Source of the DNA: Candidatus Zixiibacteriota bacterium | Lineage (GTDB): Bacteria > Zixibacteria > MSB-5A5 > JAABVY01 | Direction: 5' to 3' | DNA length: 61,903 nucleotides | Assembly (NCBI GenBank): GCA_011056555.1 | Contig: DSEQ01000012.1 | Location: forward strand, 1 to 61,903 | In this document: one piece after another, positions 1 through 9,273 of the stretch | Position numbering within the stretch: the first letter of the stretch is position 1 | Layout: the number at the start of each line of letters is the position of its first letter | The notes under the pieces: generated by a model | Told to the model about the DNA's origin: nothing | Seen by the model: the letters and a program-made list of their open reading frames with translations, nothing else | The model's database searches: none | Position numbers and translations under genes: made by a program

Positions 1-1960
1 AAGTACCGGCCTGGACATTGATCAGGTCACCGGGATCAGCGGCATCAACCGCACCCTGTATTGTCAGGAAGCTGGCGACGTAGAAGCTCTCGTCGCTCAG
101 ATCCTTAACATAACGGCCCGTGGTAATGTGGCCGGGCGCTCCTGCCGCTGCACTCAATACATCGGTGAGACTGCCGTAGAACCTGCGATAAGTATTATTA
201 TTGTCCGAGTCCCCGCCCAGCATATGGGTGAAATCACTGAACTGGATGGTGATATTGGCGCCGTCAGCAATATTTGTGCTGAATGTTATCGGGTAGGGAT
301 TGTTGGGATCACTGTAATTACCCTCTTCCAGGTACAGCCCCCCGTTGTCATCAGCAGATTCACCGAAGCTGTTGGTTCCTGTAAAGACGATATTATCGGT
401 CCCGATCGGGGTGTACTGGCCCCAGGTAAATATTCCCACTCCTCCCCAGGCGTTGCCGCTGGTAGTGATATTTGTGTAGGTAATATTATTGGCGTCGCAA
501 GCCTGGAAACCATTGCCGCCATTGTCCTTGGATTCGCAACCGGTGATGGTAACACCGTCTGTTCCAAGCATGTCTACGCCGGTTCTGTAGAACTCCTTAA
601 TGATCAGGTTGGTCAGGCTGCCGCCGGTGACATCTGCAAATTTAATTCCGTATCTTGGAGCGGAGGTTGCCGGTTCACCGATGAACGTGAAGCCCTCCAG
701 ATCGACACCATCCGCGGAAATATAAATACCGGAACTATTGAAGCCCGGGAGTCCTCCGCAATCAATAGTTACAAGCGAGGTGCCGGTCCCTGCAAGGCTG
801 AGGTTGGCCTTGTTAAGGTTCAGGGCCTCATAATAGGTTCCATCATCAATATCGATCTGGTCACCCGCAGTGGCGAAATTTACCGCATTCTGTATATGCA
901 CGAAGTGATCGTTGTCCAGGCTCCAGTCCATCTTCAGCATGCCGATCTCCCCATCGCTGTATGCGGGGCTGGCGGACTCGGTGGTGAAGAAGACATATAG
1001 ATCGGTACCGTCGTAATAACCCAACGGCCAGTATTCCCACCAGTAAGTTCCACCGTACCCTCCGCCGGTTACCATTTTGCTGGTTGACCAGGAGCCGGTG
1101 GCCCCGGCATCATAAGCCTGGATCAGATACTGCTGATCATTGCCGCTTACATATGGAGCGGTTATTACATAAAGATTTGTGCCGTCATTGAAGATGCAGG
1201 GATCATAAAGGCCGGCGCCGGTGATTGCAGTAGAATGGGCGCTGAATGACGGCGAAGCTCCGGCTGCCGCGGAATACACTTCTATGTCGCCGGTTGCGTC
1301 CTCGATGCTGACGACATAGAGAGTGCTGCCCATGAGGTTTATCTTTGGCATGTTGTCTGTGCTGATGTCCACTTTGGCGCTGAGTGTGGAACCGTCGAAG
1401 GAATAGAAGTCGGCGCTGCCGTCACCCGATTCCCAGACAATGTAAATGTAACTGGCGTCGCTGGTAACATTGATGTGTCCGCCGCTGCTGGAGGTCAGCA
1501 GGGTCGGGCCGGTCCAGTTGGTACCATTAAAATCATAATAGTACATGGAACGGTCGGTGCCCGATTGGCCGCTGGATACAAAGGCGTAAATTTTGCCATT
1601 GTAGTAGGTGGCGGATACAACTCTCTGGTCGAAATTGGTCGGCCGCGGCTTGTTGAGCAATGTTTCCGAGGCGGCCGCCAGACCATCGATTGTGGCTGCA
1701 GTCTTGTAATAGACGTAATATTTGTCGGCATCCGGATCATATCCCGGGCCGCGTACACCTGCAGTGCTCGTGTTATCCCCTTTTGTATAGAAGAGCCAGT
1801 ATTGAGAACCGTCATATACGATCGAGGGATTACGGTCGTATTCACCATTAACTGTTATTGCGGTGCTCTGGGTTACGTCAATGTTGGCCGCATACAGGTT
1901 CCCTCCAAGCAGAATCACAGCAGCCAGTAAGAAGAGTTTAAATAGTTTCTTTTTCAGCAT
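1..1960 (-). CDS. Secreted beta-propeller / right-handed beta-helix protein (3' end beyond window)
   Basis: The minus-strand frame stays open from the ATG at 1960 to the left edge, giving at least 653 residues. The stop lies outside the window. A GGGGG Shine-Dalgarno run sits about 5 nt upstream. The protein opens with a Sec signal peptide (MLKKKLFKLFLLAAVILLGG, likely cut after LYA). It continues with about 280 residues of short repeats of the type YYNGKIYAFVSS, YIYIVWES and LYVITAPY, which look like blades of a beta-propeller (sialidase or glycosidase-like). After that come AGDQIDIDDGTYYEALNLNK and runs of ITG/NNI/VTI turns typical of right-handed parallel beta-helix (pectate-lyase-like) domains. 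A second similar start (LTIQGAVDAADPGDLINVQA) lies close to the edge. It is probably a cell-surface or exported protein. The substrate is unknown, and I see no catalytic residue set. Confidence 0.8.
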   Translation of the reverse strand, partial: MLKKKLFKLFLLAAVILLGGNLYAANIDVTQSTAITVNGEYDRNPSIVYDGSQYWLFYTKGDNTSTAGVRGPGYDPDADKYYVYYKTAATIDGLAAASETLLNKPRPTNFDQRVVSATYYNGKIYAFVSSGQSGTDRSMYYYDFNGTNWTGPTLLTSSSGGHINVTSDASYIYIVWESGDGSADFYSFDGSTLSAKVDISTDNMPKINLMGSTLYVVSIEDATGDIEVYSAAAGASPSFSAHSTAITGAGLYDPCIFNDGTNLYVITAPYVSGNDQQYLIQAYDAGATGSWSTSKMVTGGGYGGTYWWEYWPLGYYDGTDLYVFFTTESASPAYSDGEIGMLKMDWSLDNDHFVHIQNAVNFATAGDQIDIDDGTYYEALNLNKANLSLAGTGTSLVTIDCGGLPGFNSSGIYISADGVDLEGFTFIGEPATSAPRYGIKFADVTGGSLTNLIIKEFYRTGVDMLGTDGVTITGCESKDNGGNGFQACDANNITYTNITTSGNAWGGVGIFTWGQYTPIGTDNIVFTGTNSFGESADDNGGLYLEEGNYSDPNNPYPITFSTNIADGANITIQFSDFTHMLGGDSDNNNTYRRFYGSLTDVLSAAAGAPGHITTGRYVKDLSDESFYVASFLTIQGAVDAADPGDLINVQAGT

Positions 1961-2568
1961 TTTTCCCCCTAAATTTGTAGCGCATGAATCATAAGTTCCT
2001 GAGCGCATAGTATAAGTACCTGTTGGATCGAGCTAATGCGGGTGCGATAGCAGCGGTACTCTTGGTTGTTTCAGTTAAAAGAAAGATGATAAGCCCCGGA
2101 TATGTTGAGCGGGCATGTATTATTAATGGCTTGTAAACCTGTTTATCGATCGCACCTCCTTGCTCGATTTTACATGAATTCTTACTGCATATAAATTTCT
2201 TATGCTAAATCAGCTTTCCCCTCCCGGCTGGATTATAGTTGAGCTTTCTGCGAGTACAAGTTCTCTAAGGCTCCAAGAGTACTTTTGAAATAGGGCAAGG
2301 GGGAAATTTAAACACCTAATTTCCCCCCTGATTCTTACCTCTACTCCCCCGGGCCCAGCCCTATGGGCTAAACCACTCAAAGCCACGTCCTGTTTAGTTA
2401 AGAGTTTCCTCTGCTTACTATTATAGCATTACAAATAACGTGCCATTCAACGCCTTAAATTCCCCCTGTAAGTTGTTGATTTATAAAGGCCTTTTTTGCT
2501 GTAACAGCGTGAAGGGCGATATGAGGTAATATATACCTCGAAATACCACAAAAACTGAGGTCAGTTGG
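1961..2568. other. Intergenic region with hairpins
   Basis: This 608-nt gap separates two minus-strand genes, so it should contain the promoter of the secreted protein and the 3' end of the regulator transcript. It holds a perfect 10-bp stem (2299-2308 with 2318-2327, arms GGGGGAAATT and AATTTCCCCC, 9-nt loop) with no clear U-run on either side. A small AGCCC/GGGCT hairpin lies near 2358-2370. A 17-bp dyad lies at 2523-2539. I found no convincing ORF or known riboswitch. Confidence 0.4.
2523..2539. promoter_or_regulatory. Operator-like dyad (GAGGTA-N5-TACCTC)
   Basis: The 17-nt sequence GAGGTAATATATACCTC is a perfect inverted repeat with 6-bp arms, about 30 nt past the stop of the NtrC-type regulator gene. 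The string ATACCTCGAAA at its right edge recurs at 8645-8655, upstream of the kinase gene. Two related dyads therefore bracket the two-component operon. What binds them is unknown. Confidence 0.35.
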
Positions 2569-3924
2569 CTACAGGTCCTCCAGTTCCAGGCGCTTGAGCA
2601 GTTTATGGAAATTTGCCCTGTCCATGCCGAGCAGCAGCGCTGCCTTAGAACGATTGTTGCCTGTCTTTATCAAGGTCTTCCTTATAGTTTCCTTTTTGAA
2701 ATCATCCACCATCTCATTAAGAGTTTGAGCCTTTTTTTCTCTTTCAGGTTTTCTCCTGAGATATGCGTGGACGTCCTCGGCCATTACGATATCGGATTCT
2801 GTCAGGCTCAAGAGGGCTTCCACCAGGTGCTTGAGCTCCCGAACATTGCCGGGCCAGTCATGATCGTATAAGACGTCATAGGCCCCTTCATCGAAGATTT
2901 TGGGGCGGCATCTTTCCTCAATCGCAAACTGCTGGATGAATTTATTGACCAGAAATGGAATATCTTCGATCCTGTCGCGCAGGGGAGGTAATTCTATTAT
3001 GATGGTCTTGAGGCGGTAATAGAGATCGCGGCGGAAGTCTCCCTTCTCAACCATCTTATCCAGGTCGCGGTGAGTGGCGCAGATAACACGGACATCACAT
3101 TTTCGCAGCTTTGAATCACCCATACGATAGAATTCTCCCGTATCCAGCACCCGCAGAAGCTTGTTCTGGGTTTCCAGCGCCAGATCCCCGATATCGTCAA
3201 GGAAAACAGTCCCGCCGTTGGCCGACTCAAACAGCCCGATTCGATCATCCTTTGCGTCGGTGAATGCTCCCTTCTTATGCCCGAACAGATCGGATTCAAC
3301 CAAATCTGAATTTTTATGATTGCAATTCAGGATACCAAAATTCTTGTCCCGTCTTTCACTGTTGAAGTGGATCGCCTTCGATACCAGTTCCTTGCCGGTG
3401 CCGGTTTCGCCCAGCACGACAGCGGAGGCTACGCAATTGGAGAGCTTGCGGATCAATTCGTAAATCTCACCCATTTTTTTGGATTTGCCGACAATTCCGA
3501 AGTTGTGCTCGGCATATCGGGTCAGTCTGCGATTATCATGTTTTAATTGATGACTTTCCACGGCATGCTTGACTGAACGGGTAAGGCGCGGAATAGAGTC
3601 ACCCTTGAGAACATAATCGAAGGGCTTTTCGGTAGCCTCGATCTCGTCCTCCAGATAATCTCCGGGGTAGCCGGTGTGAAAGATAACAGGCAAATCGGGA
3701 AGGAACCTCTTGATCTCACGATTGGCTTCGATACCGTCCATATCCGGCATCTTGATATCCATCAAGGCGCAGGCAACATCCAAATTTTCTCTCGCCTTCT
3801 GTATGGCTTCAGGTCCCGAAGAAGCCAGGATAGTTGTATAGTCATCACTGAAAAGCTCATCCAGCATTTCCAGGACTGATCTATCATCGTCGACCAGAAG
3901 AATCTTACTGCGCAACTCATCCAT
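2569..3924 (-). CDS. NtrC-family sigma-54-dependent response regulator
   Basis: The 451-residue protein has three domains. A receiver domain at about 6-125 carries the acidic pair DDD at 12-14 and the phospho-acceptor D56 in [12 protein letters not shown] sigma-54 AAA+ domain at about 145-380 carries Walker A GETGTGKE, the sigma-54-contacting loop as GAFTDA rather than classical GAFTGA, and Walker [15 protein letters not shown]-terminal Fis-type helix-turn-helix ends in [22 protein letters not shown]. It should activate RNA polymerase-sigma54 promoters when phosphorylated. It lies 48 nt downstream of the multi-PAS kinase on the same strand, and the two almost certainly form a pair. The conserved receiver Lys is followed by Gly (YVLKGD) rather than Pro. 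I could not find a well-spaced -24/-12 promoter near this operon, so its targets are unknown. Confidence 0.93.
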   Translation of the reverse strand: MDELRSKILLVDDDRSVLEMLDELFSDDYTTILASSGPEAIQKARENLDVACALMDIKMPDMDGIEANREIKRFLPDLPVIFHTGYPGDYLEDEIEATEKPFDYVLKGDSIPRLTRSVKHAVESHQLKHDNRRLTRYAEHNFGIVGKSKKMGEIYELIRKLSNCVASAVVLGETGTGKELVSKAIHFNSERRDKNFGILNCNHKNSDLVESDLFGHKKGAFTDAKDDRIGLFESANGGTVFLDDIGDLALETQNKLLRVLDTGEFYRMGDSKLRKCDVRVICATHRDLDKMVEKGDFRRDLYYRLKTIIIELPPLRDRIEDIPFLVNKFIQQFAIEERCRPKIFDEGAYDVLYDHDWPGNVRELKHLVEALLSLTESDIVMAEDVHAYLRRKPEREKKAQTLNEMVDDFKKETIRKTLIKTGNNRSKAALLLGMDRANFHKLLKRLELEDL

Positions 3925-3972
3925 AAAAAATAACTACCTTAGATACTCACATTAAAATTTCAAGTAAGAATA

Positions 3973-6900
3973 TTATGCTGGCTTGAATTTCAATCTAAAA
4001 GTTGTGCCTTTACCAAGTTTGCTCGATACAGAAATCTCACCATCATACATTTCAATTATTCTCTTAGCCATCGCCAGGCCGATACCGGTACCATTATCCG
4101 GTTTGGTGGAGTAAAAAGCATCGAAAACACGCTGTAAATTTTCCTCTGGTATACCCACACCGTTGTCTGCGAAATCAAGAACAATACTGCTGTCTATCTG
4201 CTTCCAGTGTAATAATATAGCCGGCTCCGGCGATTTTGTCAAGGCATCAATGCTATTCAGCAGCAAATTATTGACAACTTGATAGAGCTGCTTTCTATTC
4301 GATTGAACCTCAACATCTTTTACTCCCTCGAAACTGACTTTTGCTCTCATTTTCTCCAGAGTAAGTTGATTGGAGCTGATAACTTTGTTAACCACGCTGC
4401 ACAGGTTCACTTTCTCCGGGAAATATTCACTATCCATCCTGGTGTAAAGCGAAATCTGATTGGTAACATCGATTGCTTTTTCGACGGACTGTTCGGTTAT
4501 TTTCAGGTATTTTGAACGGCGTTCCTCGGCCTGACCGTTTCCATCTTTTGTTTTGGCCAGCAGGCTTAAAGCTCCTTTGGCGGGGAAGAGTGAATTTCGA
4601 ATTTCGTGGGCAAAGCCTCCGGCAATATCTTTGGCGGTCCTGATCTTGTCTTCCCTGGCCTGCTTGAGCGGCGTCACATCCTGCGTATAGATCATCACCT
4701 GGTTATGTGGAACATAAGAATATGTAACCAGCAGATAACGTTTCTTGCCCGTGCTTATATAAACGTAATCCGACTCATCGAGAAAGGTGGATTCCTCCTC
4801 ATAACATTTGTGTATGTTTGCTATGAGAGCGGGCCGATCCCCGTACATGTCAGACAGCTTCTTGCCGAGAAATTTGCTGATCTTTCCGTCGGTAATCCTG
4901 AGGGCCGCATCATTGAATTCCGCGAGTACGAAGTCATCACCTTTTTTTCGCCAGGTGTAGCTGGGGATGGGAAAATTCTTGAATTGGGTTCTGAGCTTCT
5001 TTTCGCTTTTTCTATGCGATTCCTCGATCTTCTTTCGCAAAGTTATATCCTGTCCAATCGCGATTGCGGTTACCTCGCCGCTCGCCGGATCGAAAATTGC
5101 ACTGTTTGACCAGAGGATTGTGCGTACATCCCCGGTTTTAGTCACAATCGGGCCCTCATATTTGCCACTGGGATTATTCTTCACCCAGCTTTCGAAATCG
5201 GTCAGTCCTTCATGCCGATATCGCGCCGGCAGGAATATATCCGGCCAGGATTTGCCCAGCACTTCTTCACGCTTATAACCGGTTACGTTCTCGCATTCGT
5301 TGTTGAATATTTTTATCCTGGCCTTACTATCCAGGCATACGATAAGGCTGTTGGCCGTGCGCAGGATTGAATGTGAAAAATCTCTTTCGTTTTTGAGCGC
5401 GCGGTTGGACAGGACCTGAGGTGTGATTTCCCTGACTACGATGGTTACGCCTTCCAATTTATTTTCTTCATAATATAGGGGCGTGAGTTTTGCCGAATAC
5501 CAGCGAGTTTCTCCGCTTATTTCAAGACAATAGTCCATTTGCCGGGTTTCACCTGTTTTCTTAATGATTTCAAGATGTGTCAGGAACTCGGAAGAGATTT
5601 CCTCCGGCACCAGTTCGGCAATGTGTTTTCCCAGAAACTCCTCTGGATCGGCATATAAGTTATCTGATCTCTCCCTCACTTTGGAATAGGTAAATTTTCC
5701 TTCATTATCGATCACGAAAATAAGGTCATCGGTTGAATCGACGATTGCCTGGAGACGTCCCTCGCTGGCATGTACCTCGTCCTGCGCCTCTTTGTGCTCG
5801 GTTATATTTTGGGCTATGACAAGAGCTGCGACACATTCACCCTCAGTATTTCTATAGGGCTGGAGATTTGTGGAGTACCATTGCCAGTCGCCATTGATCA
5901 AAATCCTCGATTCCTCGCTGAATTCCTTGCCGGTTCTTATTACCTCTTTTACTCTTTCCAATTGCCAGTCTGCAACTTCTTTCGGAAATAGATCATGCAT
6001 TTTATTTCCGATTATCTCAGTGCGGTCTCTTCCGTGTGCCTGTGCTCCTTTTTGATTCACAAAATGAAATACACCCTCGGCATCAACGAGGGCGATTCCG
6101 GCGCCCACATTTTCAACCAGCAGCCTGTATCTCTCCTCACTTTCCCGCAGGGCATCTTCGGCGTTCTTTCGGTCAGTTATATCCAATAAGGAGACAAAGA
6201 CTTTAGAGAAATAATCTTCATACCCGGGCGCGACATTTATCTTCATAATGGTATGAACTTCTTCGCCGTTAACTTTCTCAGTCGTCAATTCGGTCTGGAT
6301 CATCTTCTCTCCCCGGGAAAATTGATCCAATGTACGCGCAAGAATCGGCAGGAAATAATCGGCAAACATCCTGTTGAAGTGACTTTTCAGTTCATCCATA
6401 CCCTTTGCCCCGTAAATCTTGCGGGCGGCCTTGTTGATGTCAACGAGCCTGATCATGGATTGGCACTTTCTTAGTATGTCAGGCTGCTCAAGTAGATATC
6501 CTTCAATGTCAATGATCCCGGAGTTTTTCAGTTCATTCACATATTTCATGGCTTCGCTATAATCTTCTTCCGCCAGCATTATGGGCGAGTCTTCGAAGAG
6601 GGTGCGATAGCGAGCCGCATTTTCTTTCAAGCTCTCCTGAGCTCTCTTTATTTCCGTTATGTCATTGTAGACTATAATATAGCCAATCATTTTATTGCCT
6701 GCCTCAACCGGCGAGCCGGATACTCTCACCCAGATTGGCGTTCCGTCTTTTCTGGCCCGTTTCGCCTCGTAGAAAGTGGCAGAGTCAGTTTTCTTGAAAC
6801 GATCATATACTTCGGCCCTTTCTTCCTCCGGAACGAGCATATCTATTACCGGATGACCGAGAAGTTCTTCTTTTTTATAACCGAAGGTTTCTTCAAAATG

Positions 6901-8496
6901 AAGGTTGACATCGAGCACATTGCTCTCGGTATCAACATAGATTGCCGCCTGCGGATTAGAAGTAAACAGACCTTCCAGGTTTCTTTCGCTGATGCGCAGT
7001 TTTCTGATAGTCTTTATTCTATGCAGATTCGTGACAAAAAGCGCCACCAGCAGAATAAACAGGGCGACCGTTATATAATTCTGATATTCCCAGAAAATTA
7101 TTCTGGAGTAATCAGCGACGCCCCTTTTCATCAACCGGAAGATTCCCCCCTCCCTCCCATTTGTAAGAATGAAAGCGGTGAGATTGCCGGACTCGTCATG
7201 TTCGAGCGGCTGGAAATTTCCGGCAGAAAATTGCAGCGAGGCCAATTTTTTGAAGTCACAGGAATATATCTCAACCCCCTCGGTCGTTTTCATTACAAAT
7301 GCAGGACCGGGATTATCTGCTATTCTGGTAATGCCCACAAGCGAGCGCAGGTCGGTCGGACTCGATTCCGCCCAGATATTCAGGCGGGGATCATAAACAG
7401 AAATAACGCCGGTATGAGAGATCGTGTAGAGATGGGGAACGTCGGAGTCACCGTAGTCCGCCAGCCACATATCGGCTATTTTTTCTTTTGCGTATACCGA
7501 TTCCAGGATGTTGCCGCTGCGGTCAATGCGTGAGAGCTTGTATGTTTTTTCAACCGCCTTAGCGGCCTCTTCATCATCGAGAAATGGCAGCGAGTGGGCA
7601 ACATAGAAGATCGTGTCCTCTTCGGCTGGCCGAATAAAGACCCCGCCGTGTTCGCTGGCCAGGATTTTCTTGAACAGTACTGTGCCGCTTGAATCAACCT
7701 TCGCCAGATAACAATACAGATCCGAGAAGTTTTTATCGCTGACGCCGTTTTTTACATTATAGGTTGTGAAGATGACCGCGGGATTTTCAGGATCCCTGCA
7801 GCTGAAGAAGTTCTGCTTCTGTATCGGAGAGGCCAACTGCAGGGCCCATTCTATTTGCAGTTTCTCCATGTCAAGGCAATAAAGCACTCTGGGATAAAGG
7901 TCGCGGCCGGGACTCACATAGACAAACACCTCTTCCGTGCCGTCATAATCATAGTCCTCGCAAAGTTGAATCGAAACGCCTGTGTTCCAGACGCCATTGC
8001 CGGTATGATCCTGCCCGTGCGTGAGGTAAAGAAATTGCGGATTGTCTGTGCCCGGTATAATCTTCACGGCAAAGGCCGAGTCGTTCCGGTTGGCTCCCAG
8101 GACGACCGCTTGCATTTCCGCCTGGGAATCATAATAAAGGGCCATATCTGTGATGGGCGCCGGCACCGGATCCTGATCGTAGACGGTGCCCATATCCATG
8201 GTTACAAAGCTAACATTCGGAAATTCATCTGAGGTTGGCCTTGGATTTGAAGCCCGAACCATTGCTCTTCCGTCCCGGAAGGAACTGTCGCCGGTCCAGA
8301 TCTGAAGAGGATTTCTAACAGCTCGAAGGCTCGCACTCTGATCCAGAACATAGCTCCGGTCGAGGGTGTAGGGAAGCATCTTACTTTTCCGCGAATAATC
8401 AACGGATAGTTTTTTTATCGCCATTGATTCGGAGACTACCAGAGTTGAAAACAGAACACTTATGGCGAGTAAGTATTTTAGAAATCGCAGGCGCAT
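3973..8496 (-). CDS. Multi-PAS sensor histidine kinase with large periplasmic sensor
   Basis: This 1507-residue kinase starts with a signal or anchor segment (residues 1-26). About 440 residues of WD/propeller-like periplasmic repeats follow (for example EVFVYVSPGRDLYPRVLYCL), then a transmembrane helix near 472-492 (NYITVALFILLVALFVTNLH). Roughly six cytoplasmic PAS/PAC modules come next, marked by repeated DITEIK, DITDRK, NITEHK, REITPQ, DITLRK and DVTPLK ends. The kinase core has phospho-acceptor H1297 in the NtrB-like box GGFAHEIRNSLFPAKG, N-box NLLLNSIDAL, G1 DNGVGIP and G2 GTGIGLAMAKRI. It lacks its own receiver domain. The downstream NtrC-type regulator is the likely partner. The periplasmic part suggests sensing of an extracytoplasmic ligand, while the PAS string may add redox or haem input. 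The ligand is unknown. Confidence 0.9.
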   Translation of the reverse strand: MRLRFLKYLLAISVLFSTLVVSESMAIKKLSVDYSRKSKMLPYTLDRSYVLDQSASLRAVRNPLQIWTGDSSFRDGRAMVRASNPRPTSDEFPNVSFVTMDMGTVYDQDPVPAPITDMALYYDSQAEMQAVVLGANRNDSAFAVKIIPGTDNPQFLYLTHGQDHTGNGVWNTGVSIQLCEDYDYDGTEEVFVYVSPGRDLYPRVLYCLDMEKLQIEWALQLASPIQKQNFFSCRDPENPAVIFTTYNVKNGVSDKNFSDLYCYLAKVDSSGTVLFKKILASEHGGVFIRPAEEDTIFYVAHSLPFLDDEEAAKAVEKTYKLSRIDRSGNILESVYAKEKIADMWLADYGDSDVPHLYTISHTGVISVYDPRLNIWAESSPTDLRSLVGITRIADNPGPAFVMKTTEGVEIYSCDFKKLASLQFSAGNFQPLEHDESGNLTAFILTNGREGGIFRLMKRGVADYSRIIFWEYQNYITVALFILLVALFVTNLHRIKTIRKLRISERNLEGLFTSNPQAAIYVDTESNVLDVNLHFEETFGYKKEELLGHPVIDMLVPEEERAEVYDRFKKTDSATFYEAKRARKDGTPIWVRVSGSPVEAGNKMIGYIIVYNDITEIKRAQESLKENAARYRTLFEDSPIMLAEEDYSEAMKYVNELKNSGIIDIEGYLLEQPDILRKCQSMIRLVDINKAARKIYGAKGMDELKSHFNRMFADYFLPILARTLDQFSRGEKMIQTELTTEKVNGEEVHTIMKINVAPGYEDYFSKVFVSLLDITDRKNAEDALRESEERYRLLVENVGAGIALVDAEGVFHFVNQKGAQAHGRDRTEIIGNKMHDLFPKEVADWQLERVKEVIRTGKEFSEESRILINGDWQWYSTNLQPYRNTEGECVAALVIAQNITEHKEAQDEVHASEGRLQAIVDSTDDLIFVIDNEGKFTYSKVRERSDNLYADPEEFLGKHIAELVPEEISSEFLTHLEIIKKTGETRQMDYCLEISGETRWYSAKLTPLYYEENKLEGVTIVVREITPQVLSNRALKNERDFSHSILRTANSLIVCLDSKARIKIFNNECENVTGYKREEVLGKSWPDIFLPARYRHEGLTDFESWVKNNPSGKYEGPIVTKTGDVRTILWSNSAIFDPASGEVTAIAIGQDITLRKKIEESHRKSEKKLRTQFKNFPIPSYTWRKKGDDFVLAEFNDAALRITDGKISKFLGKKLSDMYGDRPALIANIHKCYEEESTFLDESDYVYISTGKKRYLLVTYSYVPHNQVMIYTQDVTPLKQAREDKIRTAKDIAGGFAHEIRNSLFPAKGALSLLAKTKDGNGQAEERRSKYLKITEQSVEKAIDVTNQISLYTRMDSEYFPEKVNLCSVVNKVISSNQLTLEKMRAKVSFEGVKDVEVQSNRKQLYQVVNNLLLNSIDALTKSPEPAILLHWKQIDSSIVLDFADNGVGIPEENLQRVFDAFYSTKPDNGTGIGLAMAKRIIEMYDGEISVSSKLGKGTTFRLKFKPA

Positions 8497-8636
8497 GCCA
8501 GCCCCGTCGGCTCCATTAAGAAATATGCAATCATTTAATTCATGCTCTCGGTCTTGTGTGATAAAATAAATATAATCAAAATGCCTGATATGCCAAATCC
8601 TTTAAGCGCACTTTTAAATTTTTTTTGTATTTTTGC

Positions 8637-8649
8637 GGTATATAATACC
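8637..8649. promoter_or_regulatory. Operator-like dyad upstream of kinase operon
   Basis: GGTATATAATACC is an inverted repeat (arms GGTAT and ATACC) about 140 nt upstream of the kinase start. It continues into CTCGAAA, so the 11-mer ATACCTCGAAA is shared with the dyad at 2523-2539. It lies in an AT-rich stretch that could hold the kinase promoter on the minus strand. I recognised nothing else in the rest of 8497-8780. Confidence 0.35.
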
Positions 8650-8780
8650 TCGAAAACTTATCTCTAACGTGTGTTTTTCACTCAGCATAGCTGTTGAAAA
8701 TGATATTCGCTCTGCAAATCCGTTGATGCTCAACACCTTATTTTTTATCATATAAAATTCTGATCCGGCAGGATTTTTGG

Positions 8781-8973
8781 ATGTCTTTTCAGCAGAGATA
8801 ACCGAGAATTCCGATGGGGCATCTGCTGCGGGTCAGGGAATCCACTCTGCGGCATTGGATTAAACTGCAGAAAGGAGCACGGCCTCAATTCGTCAAGATT
8901 TGCTTGTGTCATAAAAATACACGGCTATTCGGAGTGGTAGGATATCTATTCATGCGGCCCTCCGGATTGCTGA
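8781..8973 (+). pseudogene. Decayed excisionase/HTH_17-like DNA-binding gene
   Basis: No intact frame exists, but consecutive frames add up to a helix-turn-helix of the excisionase (MerR/AlpA-like, HTH_17) type. The stretch from 8814 reads HLLRVRESTLRHWIKLQKG followed by ARPQFVKI. It matches the family pattern of a recognition helix followed by a P-x-F-V-K-I wing. The expected next element appears one frame over from 8908: VIKIHGYSEW, a stop, then DIYSC. This matches the usual xYKIxDLxxWLxxC ending. An upstream fragment in yet another frame reads ITENSD. At least two frameshifts and one stop are present. It may be the remnant of a small mobile element or antitoxin-type gene. Confidence is moderate because the call rests on about 50 residues. 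Confidence 0.5.
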
Positions 8974-8999
8974 TTTTTCTATTAACTCCTCTCAAGATT

Positions 9000-9031
9000 C
9001 CGCCCGGCGGTGCCAACCGGGCGGATTTTTT
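9000..9031 (+). terminator. Rho-independent terminator
   Basis: An 8-bp GC-rich stem (CCGCCCGG at 9000-9007 with CCGGGCGG at 9017-9024) with a 9-nt loop is followed by ATTTTTTT. It reads on the plus strand and lies just downstream of the decayed HTH gene, so it may be that gene's original terminator. Confidence 0.85.
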
Positions 9032-9070
9032 CTCATTGTCGATTCAAATGAAAATCGCCGGGACTGAATG

Positions 9071-9085
9071 CGTATTTTTTATACG
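9071..9085. promoter_or_regulatory. Operator-like dyad CGTAT-N5-ATACG
   Basis: CGTAT and ATACG flank a TTTTT spacer. The right arm continues as ATACGTAA. The same arms with the same 5-nt spacing and the same GTAA continuation occur at 12058-12075, upstream of the stress island. This copy lies upstream of the 29-residue peptide and encapsulin genes, downstream of a terminator, so it is well placed to control their promoter. Confidence 0.45.
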
Positions 9086-9183
9086 TAAATTATATATGAT
9101 TTACCAGTATTGATTTTTATCCCGCCATCGGCAATATTGAATCGTGAAAATAAGATGGCAAGAACAAAAAGGTGGAGGGTCTA

Positions 9184-9273
9184 ATGTCTGAACTATATTT
9201 CTTTCTTAATGAGTATGCTGCTCCCAAGCTGGAGAAAGTGATTGTATTTACAGTTATATTGCTGGCACTCTAA
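9184..9273 (+). CDS. 29-residue hydrophobic peptide
   Basis: A short frame starts at the ATG at 9184 behind a strong ribosome-binding site (AGGTGGAGGGT, about 4-8 nt upstream) and ends with TAA at 9271-9273. The product is 29 residues: a polar N-terminal half (MSELYFFLNEYAAPK) and a hydrophobic C-terminal helix (VIVFTVILLAL) long enough to touch or cross a membrane. I do not recognise a family. The good Shine-Dalgarno sequence, and the position between the regulatory dyad and the encapsulin genes, argue that it is translated. It could be a small membrane peptide or a leader peptide. The following 170 nt to the EncFtn start show nothing else. Confidence 0.45.
   Translation: MSELYFFLNEYAAPKLEKVIVFTVILLAL

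Noticed and set aside
128..1930. Plus-strand ORFs of 290 and 151 residues at the left end
   Set aside because: They lie opposite the secreted propeller/helix gene, which has a signal peptide and repeats. The plus-strand ORFs show neither domains nor ribosome sites.
2145..2165. Sequence like the 3' end of 16S rRNA (CACCTCCTT)
   Set aside because: No flanking rRNA sequence. The minus-strand reading gives a Shine-Dalgarno-like string but no start codon or ORF follows.
8540..8640. Sigma-54 promoter (TTGGCATATCAGGCAT on the minus strand)
   Set aside because: The GG-to-GC distance is 10 nt instead of 12, so it does not fit the -24/-12 consensus.
8814..9113. A full 99-residue gene
   Set aside because: Only the first 30 or so residues look like a real protein. 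The frame then runs into the terminator, and the matching continuation is in another frame, so it is treated as a decayed gene.
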